This document shows, in pieces, positions 11,982 to 24,900 of a stretch of 64,000 nucleotides of DNA. This DNA comes from Phanerochaete sordida (Eukaryota > Basidiomycota > Agaricomycetes > Polyporales > Phanerochaetaceae). Both the position numbers and the translations under genes were made by a program. The stretch lies in the NCBI GenBank assembly GCA_019973155.2, contig BPQB01000014.1, positions 124,001 to 188,000 on the forward strand, given 5' to 3'. Every line of letters begins with the position of its first letter. Within the stretch, counting starts at the first letter, position 1. The notes under the pieces were generated by a model, which saw only the letters and a list, made by a program, of their open reading frames with translations, was not told the DNA's origin and searched no databases.

Positions 11982-12621
11982 GATCCCTGTGCAAGTCGAG
12001 CCTAGTATCTGCCTCTGTGTAGTAGGACGGGAAAGACAGTAAGCCGAAGGGATGTAGCGGACAGCAAGACGATGGTCGCGCGAAGCAAACTTTCAGATAT
12101 CTCCAGCGCCTGTATAATGCGGAACTGTATGTATAGATGTCGATATGAATGTCTTCATCAACGGAATTCGAATGCGAGCGTGATGAGGCAGAGGAAATCA
12201 CGTCGGACTCGGATTGCATCGTGTTGGTTTCAGGAAGCGTGCCCCCTGGCACCGCCAGCAGGGACCCGATAGACCCTTTACCGCCCAGATTTTTGCCTTC
12301 AAAACTGAGAATGTAGCGCGAGAGCGTCTTTGGGATGGCTTTCAGAGTGAGGAAACAACAATCGCATTAATTCATGATATCGTAAAAACGTTTCGTAAAT
12401 GTAAGCGTCGGCCTCAGTCGCTAGGCTAAGTAGTACTAGCGCTATGATAGTAGGATATCCAGTATTGACTGCACAAGTCTGCACTGGATCCGTGGATCAA
12501 AACCACAGCTAACAGACACGAAATACTATTGGTCCAGAAGCCTCACGGTATCAGCTCTGCCAAGCCCGTAGTTTAGGCTATGAAAAGATGTGACAGCCCT
12601 CAAAATCCTATGAGCCACCTG
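11982..12621. other. Intergenic TF4/aldo-keto reductase
   Basis: TF4 promoter and the 3' region of the reductase. No gene was recognised. It contains one copy of the shared promoter element. Confidence 0.55.
12242..12286 (-). promoter_or_regulatory. Shared upstream element, TF4 copy
   Basis: In the gene orientation: GGCGGTAAAGGGTCTATC, then GGGTCCCTGCTGGCGGTGCC and AGGGGGC. Relative to TF2 and TF3 it carries a few extra bases in the middle, but it shares the CGGTAAAGGGT half with the TF12 copy. It lies about 260 bp upstream of the TF4 start. Confidence 0.45.
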
Positions 12622-13770
12622 TCAGCCTGCGCATATAGGAAGACGAAGAAAAAAGCGCACGTCTGCAGGATCATTGAATCGCAAGCCCACGTTAAGTCCC
12701 GAGATAGCTTGCATCTCTGCCTCGCTGAGCGTAATCCGTGCGCTCTCAAGGTTCTCGCGCATTTGCTGCTCCGTGTCGCTCTTGGGGATGATCGCGAGCC
12801 CGCGCTGTGTCGCCCATCGCAGGATAATCTGCGCGGGGGTAGCGCCGTGCGCCAAGGCGATGGCTGTGACTGTCGAATGTGTGAACAACGGCTGGGTGCG
12901 CAGCGATTTGGGCGTATGCAGCTCGCGGAAGCCGAGTGGGCCGAACGACGAGTAAGCCGTCACCTGCAGGCCCTGCGAATGGGCGTACTGGACGGCGCGC
13001 TCTTGTACGTTATAAGGATGGATCTCTGAATATGAGTTAAATCAGATGGTCAATAGGCTATTTGGAGCGCAGGGCGTACCGATTTGGATGACCGAGGGCT
13101 TGATCCGGGCGTAGCTCATGAGGTCCATGAGCAGTGCGCTGCACATGTTCGAGACCCCGAGATGCTTGATGAGACCAAGATCGACCAGCTCCTCGAGTGC
13201 CTCCCAGGTCTCGCGGAACGGCGCTGGATCGTGCTCGACCTTGCTCTTGCCGTCGACGTACCAGCCTGGCGGATAGCGCTCAGCTGGAGAAACATACTTG
13301 AGGGAAATCGCTGTCAAATAAGCGAGACTGTCAGCGGCGACGTAAGCAATATCGTCCAGTGTAAGAGCACGCACGGAAGTGGACGTAGTAAAGGTCGAAA
13401 TATGACACGCCCCAGTCGCTCAGCGAGCGCTGGACGGCCTCCTTGACGTTTTCCTTGTGGTGGAAGGTGTTCCAGAGCTTCGAGACGACCCAAACGTCCT
13501 CACGTCTCACGAAGCCGTCCGCAAGAGCGCGTCGGAGGCCCTCTCCGCACTCTTTCTCGTTTCCGTAGTCTGTTACGAGGCGTGAGCACTGTATTCGAAC
13601 GCATGGCCGTGCCCCAGCGTACCGCAAGCACCGTCAATCAGGCGGTATCCGACCTGCAGGCCCGTGTAGACAGCGTTGATCGCCTTTTCGCCGTTGTGCT
13701 TCCAGGTGCCCATGCCGATCTGGGGAAATTCGGCGCCGTCTCTCAGGCGGAGACTGGGTGAAGACAGCAT
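12622..13770 (-). CDS. Aldo-keto reductase, D-xylose reductase-like
   Basis: Cytosolic NAD(P)H-dependent oxidoreductase reducing aldoses or related aldehydes. The start at 13770 gives MLSSPSLRLRDGAEFPQIGM. Spliced by eye, the full catalytic tetrad is present: D46 (LIDGACDYGNE), Y51, K80 (VVSKLWNTFHH) and H113 (YYVHFPISLKYV). After it come ERYPPGW, GVSN and VIQIEIHPYNVQ, features typical of fungal xylose reductases, and the cofactor motif IPKS. Three introns are inferred, for about 325 aa, the normal family length. The ending RFFLRLPICAG is unusual. A 35-nt alternative intron would instead give ADRWLIGF ending at 12600, but it would be shorter than other introns here. It is the only metabolic gene inside the TF array. 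Xylose is the best substrate guess; other aldoses or glycerol-type substrates are possible. Confidence 0.88.
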
Positions 13771-14382
13771 CCCGATGTGTGTCGCAGAGGTTGAGTGAAG
13801 ATGTAGGTTTGGGGGTAGACTGAGGCTCTGTCACCATCTGCGGTGCTATGTTATATACCATTCCGTGCGGTAGAGCTGGATGCGCCTGCAGATGCGTTTT
13901 CCTGTGAAAGGGCCAACCCAGGTCGCAAAGCGTGCTCGTGGTACGACGAGCGCCACGAGCGGGACAGCACCCGACGCCAGACGTGCCGTCTCCGAGATTT
14001 CCCCGCGGGGCACCCAGAGCCGACGAGGACAGTCGGAGTCGGCGTCCAGAGGCTTATCGGGCTGGACCCAGGACTGGCAGCCACCCCGGAGCGTTCCTTC
14101 CCGGATCGTCCCCTCCGCGTTCAGCTCAGCTGTGGCTGGAGTCTTACCATGATCTAAGATCCTCTGCCGCTGCCTGGTCTGGCCCTCAGTCCAGACTGTA
14201 GCCCAGACGAAGATGAGGAAGCTCATGACGGACACAGCATTCCTGGCTCCGACATGTATGCCCCGACAGCGACTGATACGCTCATAAATATGGTGTGAAT
14301 ACAAGTTGTGAACGAGAAAACACCTGAGCACGGAGCGTCAACTCAGCCAACGGTCCTCCATATTCATGCACGAAACTCACCA
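13771..14382. other. Intergenic reductase/TF5
   Basis: Upstream DNA of the reductase and 3' region of TF5. A minus-strand open frame at 13846-14331 has no recognisable domain and is not called as a gene. Confidence 0.5.
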
Positions 14383-17300
14383 CTACCCTCCAGACCCGGA
14401 CGCCCACATCGCAGGCGTCCCAGTTCCAAATCCGTTCGTCACGACTCCATGGCTTGTCGCGTATCCCGCGATCTGCTCTGGGCCGGCGAAGGCGGCCGAC
14501 GCGACAGCCGTGCCTGTGCCGAAGGCGTGATGGGCGGTGGGGAAGCCTTGTGGTATCGGTGCAAACGGGTCCTCGCGCGAGGTGGCTGCAGGGAAAAACT
14601 CTTCGAAGATGCGCTCGAGGTCAGGGTCTGCCGCGAACATGCTCTCTTCGAGGGGTTGCGCCACTTGTGCCTGGAGCTCCGGAGCTTGCCAGATGTCTAC
14701 ACCTCCGAAAGTCGAGATGTTAGAGAATGGCTCGAGGGGTAGATCCGCAGGGGGTGCCATCGTGGTGCCAGACGTGTATTCCTGCAGGGGCGGCGTCTGC
14801 TCCGGTGCGGCCGGTGGCGCGCAGTGAGCGCTGGGACGATATGTTGGGTCCATAGCGGAGAGGAGATCGCTGAGAACATCCCTAGAGTGGATCAACCAAT
14901 CAGTATGAGGCATTTCCAACTGCAAGCTTTCTACGTACCAAAAACGCCCTGCCGAATACCATCTGCTCTCGGACGCCTTGAGGATCCGCAATGTCTTGTA
15001 GACATGCTCAAATTCCTTCTGCGCATCTACCACCTGACCGTCCCGTCTGCTGTTGTATACATGCAAGAGGAGGACTACGCTCGCAGAGAATAGCGACAGC
15101 TGCGCACATACCGTCAGCTTCTCCGAACAAATGGCTCCGTTCGACGACATACTCACCTGGTGCTCCTGGTGGACGAGCCCGCTGCCAGCGCGTACGAATT
15201 GGCGGTCGAGCACCTGAATGCACGACCGCGCGGCGTTCGTGCAGATCGCGCGCGAGGGGAAAGGTACCGCGAGCGGCTTCTGCGCCGTGATGAATGGCCG
15301 ATGGATGAACACGCGCAGGCTGTACCAGGACGCATGGAGCCCTGCGGACTGGCTTGCAAACACACTGGGCTCGCGCTGCGGATCGTATTTCACTAGAAGC
15401 AGTGAGCGAGAGTTAAGAAGAGGGGATGTAGGTCGTACAATGTTCTGGGATGGAGTCTATCCATTCGTTGAGCTCAGAGTCGAGGTCCGCGACGATTTGT
15501 TGAGCGCGTTCTGGGTCATGTAGAGTTTTCGCTCCTTGCAACGAGTACTACTACCGAATGAGCTGCTGCCTCCGACAATAAAAGCTATGCACACGTACCA
15601 GCGTACGCAGAGCATTCGCGTGAATCTGCTCCAACCTGATGACACAGTTGAAGTACGCAACTGTCGAGGGCTTCCCTGGCGGCTGCTTGAATGCGTCCTG
15701 AGGATCCTCCGTCACCCAGTAATCATCATCGCACTCCAGAGGGTAATCGACGTCAAAGCTGTGGTGCACAGTCAGTAAAGGGTACGGAACGTAGGGCAGA
15801 TACACCTACTCCTCTTTCGAAGAACCACAGGGTCTGCCTAAGACTGAGGACATGCCTTGATCCATGAGGACCAGCATCCTACGCAACAGTCAGTTAGAGA
15901 TTCTAAGAAGCCCCAAAGACTAGGTGAGATCGCTTACCAGAAGGCTCGCTTCCTCAGCTCGCCTTCCACTGTTGGCGTCGTGCCGTACGACATGCGCCTG
16001 TGCGCGCCCAAATCTTGGGCGAGTCTGACACCATGTCCGACGATAGCGTACTTCGAGTGTGGGATCGCCGATGTGCCGGTGTATCCTGCAGCAAGCTATC
16101 ATCGGCGTCAAGGCGCGTACTATATGATGGCGAATAGACCCTGCTCACCGTCGCAACCTGAAGGTCGTACAGCGTCGTCGCAGCAAGCGGGATCAGCCGG
16201 CGCGCGGCGTGGACCTGCTCAAACCACTGCCAGCCTGCCCACTGCCAGCTGGGGTTCCCCGGCGGGAGCACCGCGGGGTTGTTACTGAAGCGCGACGCGA
16301 GGGCGCAGACGAGCAGCAGCGTCGCGCCGAAGCCCTCGTCGACGAGGTGCAACCCGGACGTGACGCCCTGCAGGAACGTTGGGCGGTGCAGGAGGGGGAA
16401 GTTGTGGTGGATGTTGTTGAAGTAGTGGGTCAAGAGATCTTCCATCAGCGCGGGCTCAGGGAAGTCGGTGTACGGTGGCGCGGGTGGGACGATGTCCTGC
16501 CGTACACGCATGAACGCGGTCACTCAGCGGTGCATATGAGACGACCTACTGTGATGCACATCCAGAACTCCGGCCGCCGGAACGCCAACGACTTGGCAGC
16601 ATACCCGCTCACTGTAGGCCAGTCGTAGTCACTATGGCCGAGCTCCTTCTTCATGTCAATCGCAGCCTTCATGAGAGGAAAGCTGCTCGAGCGACCGAGG
16701 AAGCGGAGGTGCTTTTCGCCGAGACACATGCATTTAAAGCCCTCCACCAGGTTCTCGTCGTCGTCGGTCACCTGAGCATCGTCGTAGGTGCCTCCACTTG
16801 AGGAAGAGGCGGGGGATTCATTCTTGGGAGATGCGCGGACGATGCTGCTTGTCATCGTCCCGAGTGCCGCGTGAGCGTTTTGCTTTTCGTAGAAGCGGAC
16901 CTTCTCTTGAAGCTATGTGCATCCGTCAGGCGACAAAATTCGACTCTGGAGAAGTCACACATGCCTGTTGCACAATCTGCCGTAGTCTGGTGATTTCTAT
17001 CTCCAAGGCTTGGACGTATCTGGGATACGCTCAGCGGCCTGTGAATCACATTGAGCTTTTCACTCACTGAGGTTCGAGATGCGTCTTCCGTTTACCCTGA
17101 GAGAGCTCTCAGCTGCGACCTGCGCCCGATGGTAGACTCGTGGCGTACCTCGCGGCCAAGGACGTACGTACACTGACGCTTGGTTTCGACGCAGAGTGAG
17201 CAGGCTCGCCCTTCCTCCTCGGATCCGTCGCCTAGCGATGACGCACAGTGAGCACGATCTCGGAGTTGGGAGCTCGGAGGCACTAACATCGGACTGTCCT

Positions 17301-17433
17301 CGCAGATGCACTATGCTCAGAATGTAGGCACAGTGCGAGATAGAACGGGCGCACCTTTCCTGCGTCGGCAGTGGTCGCACGCACGGGGACGTCTCTTCTT
17401 CTTCAAATCCTCGTTCGCGTCCTTTCCCGCCAT
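14383..17433 (-). CDS. Zn2Cys6 transcription factor TF5
   Basis: Estimated at about 790 aa. The start at 17433 gives MAGKDANEDLKKKRRPRACD, then HCRRRK, an N-terminus much shorter and less acidic than in TF1-TF4. The micro-exon is 17288-17293 (TCCGAT). The exon before the coiled coil seems longer than the 20 nt of other copies; its borders are uncertain. The linker has ENLVEGFKCMCLG and FLGRSSSFPLMKAA near 16.69 kb. The fungal_trans domain has LLHRPTFLQGV, CALASRFSNNP (CALGARF elsewhere) near 16.3 kb, and HRPFITAQKP near 15.3 kb. The tail has DPDLERIFEEFFPA and ends MWASGSGG. Helices look most like TF10 and TF14 (GHGVRLAQDLGAHRRMSY). Confidence 0.92.
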
Positions 17434-17785
17434 GTTTCAAGCGGCTGGCCTCGACGGGGTCGTGGTCACTGACAAAGTGCAGTTGCGTCCGTTCGTGGTC
17501 GGCGCGCCGCGCAGCACACCCAGGCTATGACTCAGCGGGGCCCGTGGACAGGGTTTACAGATGCCAGAGGCAGCTTCTCCACCGCAGCACGAACAGTCTC
17601 GTTGGCTGCAAGTACGACGTTCGAGGAGGTCGCGGAGGTGACGCAGGTCGAAGTACGAGCCAAGGTGCGCTAGGCAGAATCAAGCGCGGCGACACACATC
17701 CGCCGTCTAAACAAGTATCCGACACAAGCCTGCATCCGGTGGCGACTCGGAGCACATACGCCACATCTGCTGAAGAGGGGTGCTA
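17434..17785. other. Intergenic TF5/TF6
   Basis: Short gap with the TF5 promoter and TF6 3' end. Nothing else is seen. Confidence 0.5.
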
Positions 17786-20700
17786 TTACACGACCCTGCG
17801 GCCATGTTCTACAGAGCGTGGTATCACAAACAGATAGATGTACAGTACGGTATATGATGTGGGATGTAAGCCTCGTGACACCTTACCGCCTGCCAGGCGG
17901 ATTCTGTGCCGTGGGTATCGCACCGAACGTCGCTCGCGGCCCGGTAGCACTGCTCCTACAACCGAACAATCAGCTGAGGCCAAGACCATAGAAAAAGGCT
18001 CGACCCACTGTGTTCCGTCCATCCCTGCGCCCCACACCGGCCCCGGCGACTCGCTCTGCAGCGGCGAGAACACGCTCCCCTGCGCGAGCCCGCCCGCGAC
18101 ATCGGTGCCGTCGTAGATATAGTTCGGGAAGAGCGTCATGCCCTGGAACGGGTCCTCGTACGACGGTGCGTTGGGCAGCAGGTCCGCGAAGATCGCCTCG
18201 ATGTCGGGGTCGAACATCACCGCGCCGTCGATACCTGTCGCCCCGGCGCCGAACGGCTGGCCTGCGCCCTGCGGTGCTGGCGCCTGCCATCCTGTGTTGA
18301 AGGTGAAGTCGACACTCGGCAGTGCAGCTGGTGCAGGAGGTGCACCGTCGAATGGTGGCGGTACAAATGGTAGTGTCTCGGGGGGCTGCTGGGGCCCGTT
18401 TGTGGCCGTCGTGGGGCTAGGGGCAGGAGCGAAGGGGGACAGACTAGTGTCTTCTGAGGCGTCGTCCTCGCGCCTGCGTTTCTGAGCCCTACTTGATGTG
18501 AGTTGTTGCTGCGCTGGGTCGACCGCCGTCATGAGATCGTGCAATAGGTCCCTACCGCGAAGTCAGGAAGAGGTGAGCCGCATGGATAGGGATCTGCTCA
18601 CCAAAATCTGCCAGCAGATATCCAGCTAGAGTACATTGAGCAACGGTAGGTTTGCGAGGAGAGCTGCTACGCACCATCCCTCGAGCTGCTTGAGCAAATT
18701 CAACGCCCGATTCACCTCCTCCATCTCCTTCGCCACGTCGACCGTAGCCCCAGTACGCGATCCGCCCCAGATGTTGAGCAACAGGATGAGCGTCGAGGTG
18801 AACAGCGTCAACTGCGCCGTAATCAGTCTCAGATACACCTCAGCCCATCCGGTGGAGCAACGCACCTGGTGATGATTGTGCAGAAACGCCGGCCCGAAGC
18901 GCGCGAGGTACTTGTCGAGGACCTGAATGCACGACCGCGCCGCGCTCGTGCAGATCGTCAGAGATGGGAACGGCAGCGGCGCGGGCTTGCGCGGCATCGG
19001 GATGAAAGGCCTGTGCACGAAGATGCGCATCGCGTGGTACGCGGCGAATAGCGACGCTGACTGGCTCGCCCACAGGTCGTTCGGCTGTAGGGGATCCCAG
19101 CGCACTAAGTCTCGCCGTCAGGGTGGGGTGTATGCGGCGTAGCATATAACGTACAGTGTTCTGGCACAGAGTCTTGCCATTTGTTGAGCTCGGAGTCGAG
19201 CTGCGACACAATCGCTTGGGCGCGCTCAGGGTCCGACAGAACTTTGGAGCCTCGTAATGAGTACTGTCCTTTGATTAGTAGCGCTGATGGTGGAGTGTGC
19301 GCGTCGGCGTACCAAGGTGCGCAACGTGTACCCATGAACTTGTGCGAGCTTCAACATGAGGATGAAGTACGTAGTCGTCGAGGGTTTTCCCGGAGGTTGC
19401 TTCCATGCAAGCTCTGGATCTTCAAGCTCCCAGTATTCGTCATCGCACTCTGTAGGGTAGTCAACGTCGAAGCTAGGTATGTCTCAGAGACGCTTTGGTA
19501 TACATGGACAAGAAGAGCTTACTCCTCGTCCTGAATGGTACAAGGCCTGCCCAGGACAGAGCACATGCCCCTGTCCATGGCGACCAGTAGCCTATAGACG
19601 ATGTTAGCTTTTGCCCATTTACCCTCGAAAGAGCGTACTTACCAAAACGCGCGTTTCCGTAACTCGCTTTCCACTGTCGGCTTCGCTGGATATGTTGTGC
19701 GTCGATGTGCGCCAAGGTCTTGTGCGAGACGTATCCCGTGTCCAACAATGGCATAGTTCGAATGACTAGCAGGCGACGGGCTCACGTACCCCGCAGCAAG
19801 CTGCAGGCGCGATGGTGCATCAGCAGAGCAGTGGGCTGCGCGAGGGGGGCATACCTCACAGCAGCGATTTGGAGGTCGTAGAGGCGGGTGTGGAGGAGCG
19901 GCACGAGCTTGCGGCGCTCGCGCACCTGCTCGAACCACTGCCAGCCCGCCCAGTGCCAGTTTGGTGCCTCAGGCGGGAGCGCGATTGGCTGTTTGTAGAA
20001 ACGGGCGCTGAGCGCGCACACGAGCAGTACGACGGCGCCGAAGCCCTCGTCGCGCAGGTGAAGTCCCGAGGATATGCCGCGCTCGAACGTCGGGCGGTGC
20101 AGCAGCGGGAACATGGCGTTGATGGACTGGAAGTAGATAGCGACGAGTTCATCCAACAGCGCTGACTCCGGGAAGTTCGTGTATGGGGGATCTGGCTTGA
20201 TGGGAACCTGCGACAGGAACTGTCAGCGCCGCTGTTACAACCCAGTACGCGCAGGAAGAGCTGACTAAAGCGAGTTCCCAGAATTCTGGTCGCCGTGTTG
20301 GGCAAGCTTGTGAGGCATCGAGGAGCTCTATTCCAGGCGACGAAGTAGAAGGATTGTGTGTGATTTGCTGTTTGAGATCTCTCGCAGCCTTGATGAGGGT
20401 GAAGTTGCTTGACCGTCCGAGAAAGTGGATAGGTTTTGCGTCGACGCTGAGACTCTTGAATCCTTCGACCAGTACCTCTTCGCCGTCGCTGTCGGCATCA
20501 GCTGTTGGACTGCCTAGGGTTGTCGTAGGTATGATAGGAGTAGAAATATCTGTGCTGGATGGGGTGGACGTATCCCGCGCATCGTTGAATGCACACCTTG
20601 GGCACGGGTCGTTTTGCAGCTAGGAGAGACTATAAATGGCGTTGGCTTCGTGGAGCTTGCAAGCGCACCTTTTGTACCTGGAGCCGCAACCTAGTCACCT

Positions 20701-21144
20701 CCGACTCAAGGTCTCTAACGTAGCTAAGTCCCGCTGAGCGTCCGTATTCGCTGCAACGTTGTGAAGATACCTACTCTGGGTCAAGATGTCGCTTCTGCGT
20801 TGCTTGGTTAGGCACGAAGCAGAGAGGGACATTCCTAGCACTCACGTCGGGCCCCGTGAGGTACGTGCATACGTATCCGAACGCCACACAGTTCGAACAT
20901 TCCTTGCTCTGAATCTCTGACCCGTCACCTGTGGGAAATGTTAGCGGCCCTGCAGCCACTATGCACTGATGTCAAACTTACATCGCACTATTCGCTCGGC
21001 AAACCAGAAATCGCATGAAGCTCAGCATTAAGCGCAACGGAACAGGGCGGCGTGCACACCTTTCCTCCGCCGGCATTGGTCGCAGGCCCGGATGCGCTTC
21101 TTCTTCGAGGGCTGCCCAGACGACCCTTCGTCGTGACTGGACAT
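17786..21144 (-). CDS. Zn2Cys6 transcription factor TF6
   Basis: Estimated at about 850-890 aa. The start at 21144 gives MSSHDEGSSGQPSKKKRIRA, then CDQCRRRK. The micro-exon is 20982-20987 (TGCGAT), and the 20-nt exon near 20.79 kb encodes KRHLDPE. The linker has LGRSSNFTLIKAA near 20.42 kb. The fungal_trans domain has LLHRPTFERGI, CALSARFYKQP near 20.0 kb, AHRRTTYPAKPTVESEL and HRPFIPMPRKP near 19.0 kb. The tail has DPDIEAIFADLLPNAPSYED near 18.2 kb. TF9 on the plus arm is closest (AHRRTTYPAIPTVESEL), with TF13 next. The 3' end is uncertain. The open frame runs to 17786, but relatives TF9 and TF13 have a terminal intron, and a 54-nt intron near 17.95-18.0 kb with an earlier stop is possible. 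Confidence 0.88.
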
Positions 21145-21978
21145 TGTGCGGTGGGCGGATGAACAGACGTCTGCTGGCGTGCAGCTAAGAGGGCCTCTTT
21201 GCAGTCACTGGCAATGCGTGCGTATTACAGAGCTTTTCAGAGAAGTCGGGCCGAGAGAGGATGCCTCTATATGAGTCAGCTCGTTGCGGCTCCGGTCGGG
21301 AAAGGCGTCGTTGCGCGCGCTGGGACGGCTCGAGCGCGCTGTATGGAACAAGTCCGCGGACCAGATGGTAGGAGGATGGAGGGATAGGAGGATACATATG
21401 TCATCATTGCACTGACTTGACGGAACGCGACATTCAGTGCGCGGAAGAAAATGCCGACTCGGCGTCAACTCCCCGGTATTGACCAGTAAGACAGCAAGTA
21501 ATACAAGTAAGAGAACGTAAGTGAGCATTTGTTATATGGGCGTCTATATGATAAGCAAGGTAAGTAGACCTGAGTAAACTTAATGATTGATTGCCCATAC
21601 CACAGCGCCAACTTCTGATAGACAGAACACTCTCCTCGTTCCCTTTCAAGCCAGACCTTGATATGTCCTCGGCGTGCTCAAGTATTTCTTCCCGTGCGGC
21701 AGTGCTAGCGAACTCTTGGCAGAGTTTCAGTGTTCGAAGATCTACCGGTGTGTAATCAGAATGCCGCGCTGAGGACGTCCGGGCGTGCGAAATAGCCGCG
21801 GTATCGCCGGTGGCGACGTGACATGACAAGAAAGAACGCCACACCGACCTCGAACCGTAGGGCAGGAAGAACTCCTGCCTACGCGGCCAAAGACAGATAA
21901 GGTATTAGGAGACTCGTGGTATAATAAAGTACAACAAAGCGAATATTAATGAGATAAACCAACTTTGATACGGCTCAG
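21145..21978. other. Intergenic TF6/TF7
   Basis: TF6 promoter side and TF7 3' side. A minus-strand open frame at 21434-21844 includes a coding-like stretch (EFASTAAREEILEHAEDISR) but has no recognised domain or splice partner, so it is not called. Confidence 0.4.
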
Positions 21979-24900
21979 CTACTGGGCGCCTTGCTCTTGA
22001 CCGTTCATGCTGGAAATGAACATGCCCCACTCGTCCCAGCTGTACAATGGGATCAGCTTCTCGTCCTAAGCCACTCCAGCATGGCACTTACTCGAAATTC
22101 CCCGGCGCAGTGGACCACATCGCGAGCGTGTTGTCCGCGATCCCATTTCTGTTGCTGCCGACCTGCATCTGGTACGCCGGGCCCATCTGCTGCTGCGGCA
22201 CGCTCGCAAACGCGGCGGACAGCGCCTCCGCAGCATACTGTCCTGAGAAAGCCCCTACGAACTGCGTGGTGTCAGCGGGCGCTGCCATGGTGGTGAGGCC
22301 TGCGTCGGGGTCGACCGATCTGAACGAGGACGGCGCCATGTCGAAGCCCGCCCAGCCACGCTCAGGCATCACCGGCAGCGGGTCTTGGGGCTGCATCTGT
22401 CCTTGCATCTGGTTCTGCATTTGCCCAGAAAAGATAGGAATACGCCCGAGCTCGTCGCTGTGCATCGGAAGCGCAAAGTCGAGCGTCGGACTGAACAGGC
22501 CGTCGCTGCTTGGTGGCGAGCCATCTGGGAGTACAGGGCTCTGCTGCAGGGACACGCGGCGCGAGCCCGCGATCTCGCGATGGCTGTCTGGTGTGGGACG
22601 GTCTGACGGGGTCGAGGCCGAACTCGGGGTAGAAACTGAGGGACCAGCGCCGTTCATCGTGCTCTCCTCGTGAGAGCGCTTCGGTGGACGCGAGATGCCC
22701 TGTGGAAGCGGTACATCGCCAACGTTTGCGAGTTCGTGCAGGACCTCACGGTAGCGGCCAGCTGAATACCACCTGCGCAAGGGAGGTGAGGTTGATGCCC
22801 ATCGCTTGAAAGTGCGCACGCACCTGCCCTCTAACGACTTCAGGATTTCCATCGTTCTGTGTACCTCACCCAACTCTTTCGCAGGATTAATTGCGACGCT
22901 CGACTGCTTGCTACCCCAGATGTTCATGAGCAGCACGATTCCAGAGCTGAAAAGACCAGCCTAGCGCGTAACTGGTCAGCGCTCTCGTCGTCCTGCGCAA
23001 TGCCGAGACAGCTACGCACCATGTTGAGGAACGGCGAAAGCCCCGATCTCCTGAACTGCGTGTCCAGCACATGTATCGTCGAGCGTGCGGCGTTCGTGCA
23101 GATAGCAAGTGAAGGGAACGCTAACTTCGAGGGTTTGTGCGGCAAGGGTATGAACTGTCGGTGAATGTTGATCTGAGTGCCGTAGTACGACGAATATAGG
23201 AAGGATGACTGTTTGAGGAACGCTAGATCTTCCTTGTGCGGATCCCATCGCACTGCGAGCTACGGTCAGATACGGTTTTCCCAGCACCTGTTTGTACGAC
23301 GTACAATGATCTGGGACGGAGTCCATCCATTGGTTCAACGCGGAGTCCAAGTCGGTGATGATCTGCTGCTCCCATTCCGGACCTGTACGCCCGGAAAGTA
23401 CCTTCGCCTTTTTGGTCGAATACTGCAGAAAGTGAGATGCATGGTCATGGTGGCACTAAAATGGTACGTACGATGGTCCGTAATGCAAATGCTTGAATCT
23501 GCTTAAGCCGCAACGAAGAGTTGAAATACGAGACCATGGACGGCTTGCCCTCCGGTTGCTTGAACGCCTTGTCGGAGTCCGAAGAGACCCAATATTCGTC
23601 GTCGACTTCGAGAGGATAGTCGAGATCCATGCTGTCGTATCTCTTAGTGGCAGTGACCATACGTACAACAAAAATACGCACTCTTCGTCTTCGAGGCTGC
23701 ATTGTCTACCTAGGCTCAAGCATAGTGATCTGTCCAGTGCGACAAGGATCCTACGGTGTGTTAGACCAACGCATTTCTCGATGATGAATATAGGCTGGAC
23801 ATACCAGAACGCTCGCTTCATCAGCTCCCCTTCGATAGTGGGGCTGTTACCGTAGGATCTCTTGCGATGGGCACCCATGTCTTGCGCCAGCCGTAGACCG
23901 TAGCCAATCTGCGCCCACGCTGCTTGTGTGACGCACGAGCCGTGCAGGTAGCAGTAAATAAGCTGCAGCGATGCGTTCAGTCTTCCGCCTCGACAAGATA
24001 CAGGGGACTTACGCAGGGTATCTGGATGTCATACAGTCGTGGAAGCCGCAGCATGATGCCCTTGCGGTGCTGCACGACCTGGATGAACCACTTCCAGCCC
24101 GCGGAGTGCCAGTTCTGCGTGCCTTCGGAGAGTACGCGCTTGTCGAACGAGAAACGGGCGCCGATGGCGCATACGAGAAGCAGCAAGGAGGCGAAGCCCT
24201 CGTCCTCGTAATGGAGAGCGCTCTCGACGCAGGTCTCGAAGGTGGGCCGGTGCAGCAGTGGGAGATGGCAGTTAAGCTCCAGAAAGTACAAGTCGATGAG
24301 CTGTCCCATTAAGTCGTCAGGAGGGAAGTCGTAGGGTGGCAGTGGCGTTGGCTCAAGCGCGGGAGCAATCCACTATGCATGGGGCGTAAGTGCTATCTCG
24401 GCCGCATATTGCAGGCTACATACTGGCTGGCTTCTGATGTACTTGACCCGACAGACCGACTGTCTGAGCCGTTCGTTGAGTAGCGTTGTGCCATTCTCTC
24501 CGCCGGTATACATGTTCTTCATATCATACGCCTTCTTGAAGAAGCGTAGCCGACTCGACTTGCCGAGGTACCTCGGGTACTCGTTTGTGAGGGACAACGC
24601 AGCCATGCTTCGCTTCAGCTCCAGCTGAAATGTCAGCTCTTCATCGCTCGACTCGAATTCGCCTGGGTCGGTGTCTTGGCTCGGCCGTGGGTTGGGCGCA
24701 GATGGTGGTGAAGGAAGACGCAGAGGGACTTGCGCCGAGCTTGCTGCCTTCTGTTCAGCGTCAAGGAGCCACAGGCTATTGTCGCTCAATATTCCACTGA
24801 GCTCTCTACTGAAGTCGACGCCTGGGTGAAGCTAGGATGGCTGTCAAGGTCCAGGACTTTGGTGCAGCGGCGTAATACGCACTTTGTTCAGGAGCTTCTT

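Noticed and set aside
12587..12660. Alternative 3' end of the reductase using a 35-nt intron
   Set aside because: The intron would be shorter than any other inferred here (about 45-60 nt), so the unspliced ending was kept and the alternative only mentioned.
13846..14331. 161-codon minus-strand open frame upstream of the reductase
   Set aside because: No domain, no splice partner and no family recognised. It lies where the reductase promoter is expected.
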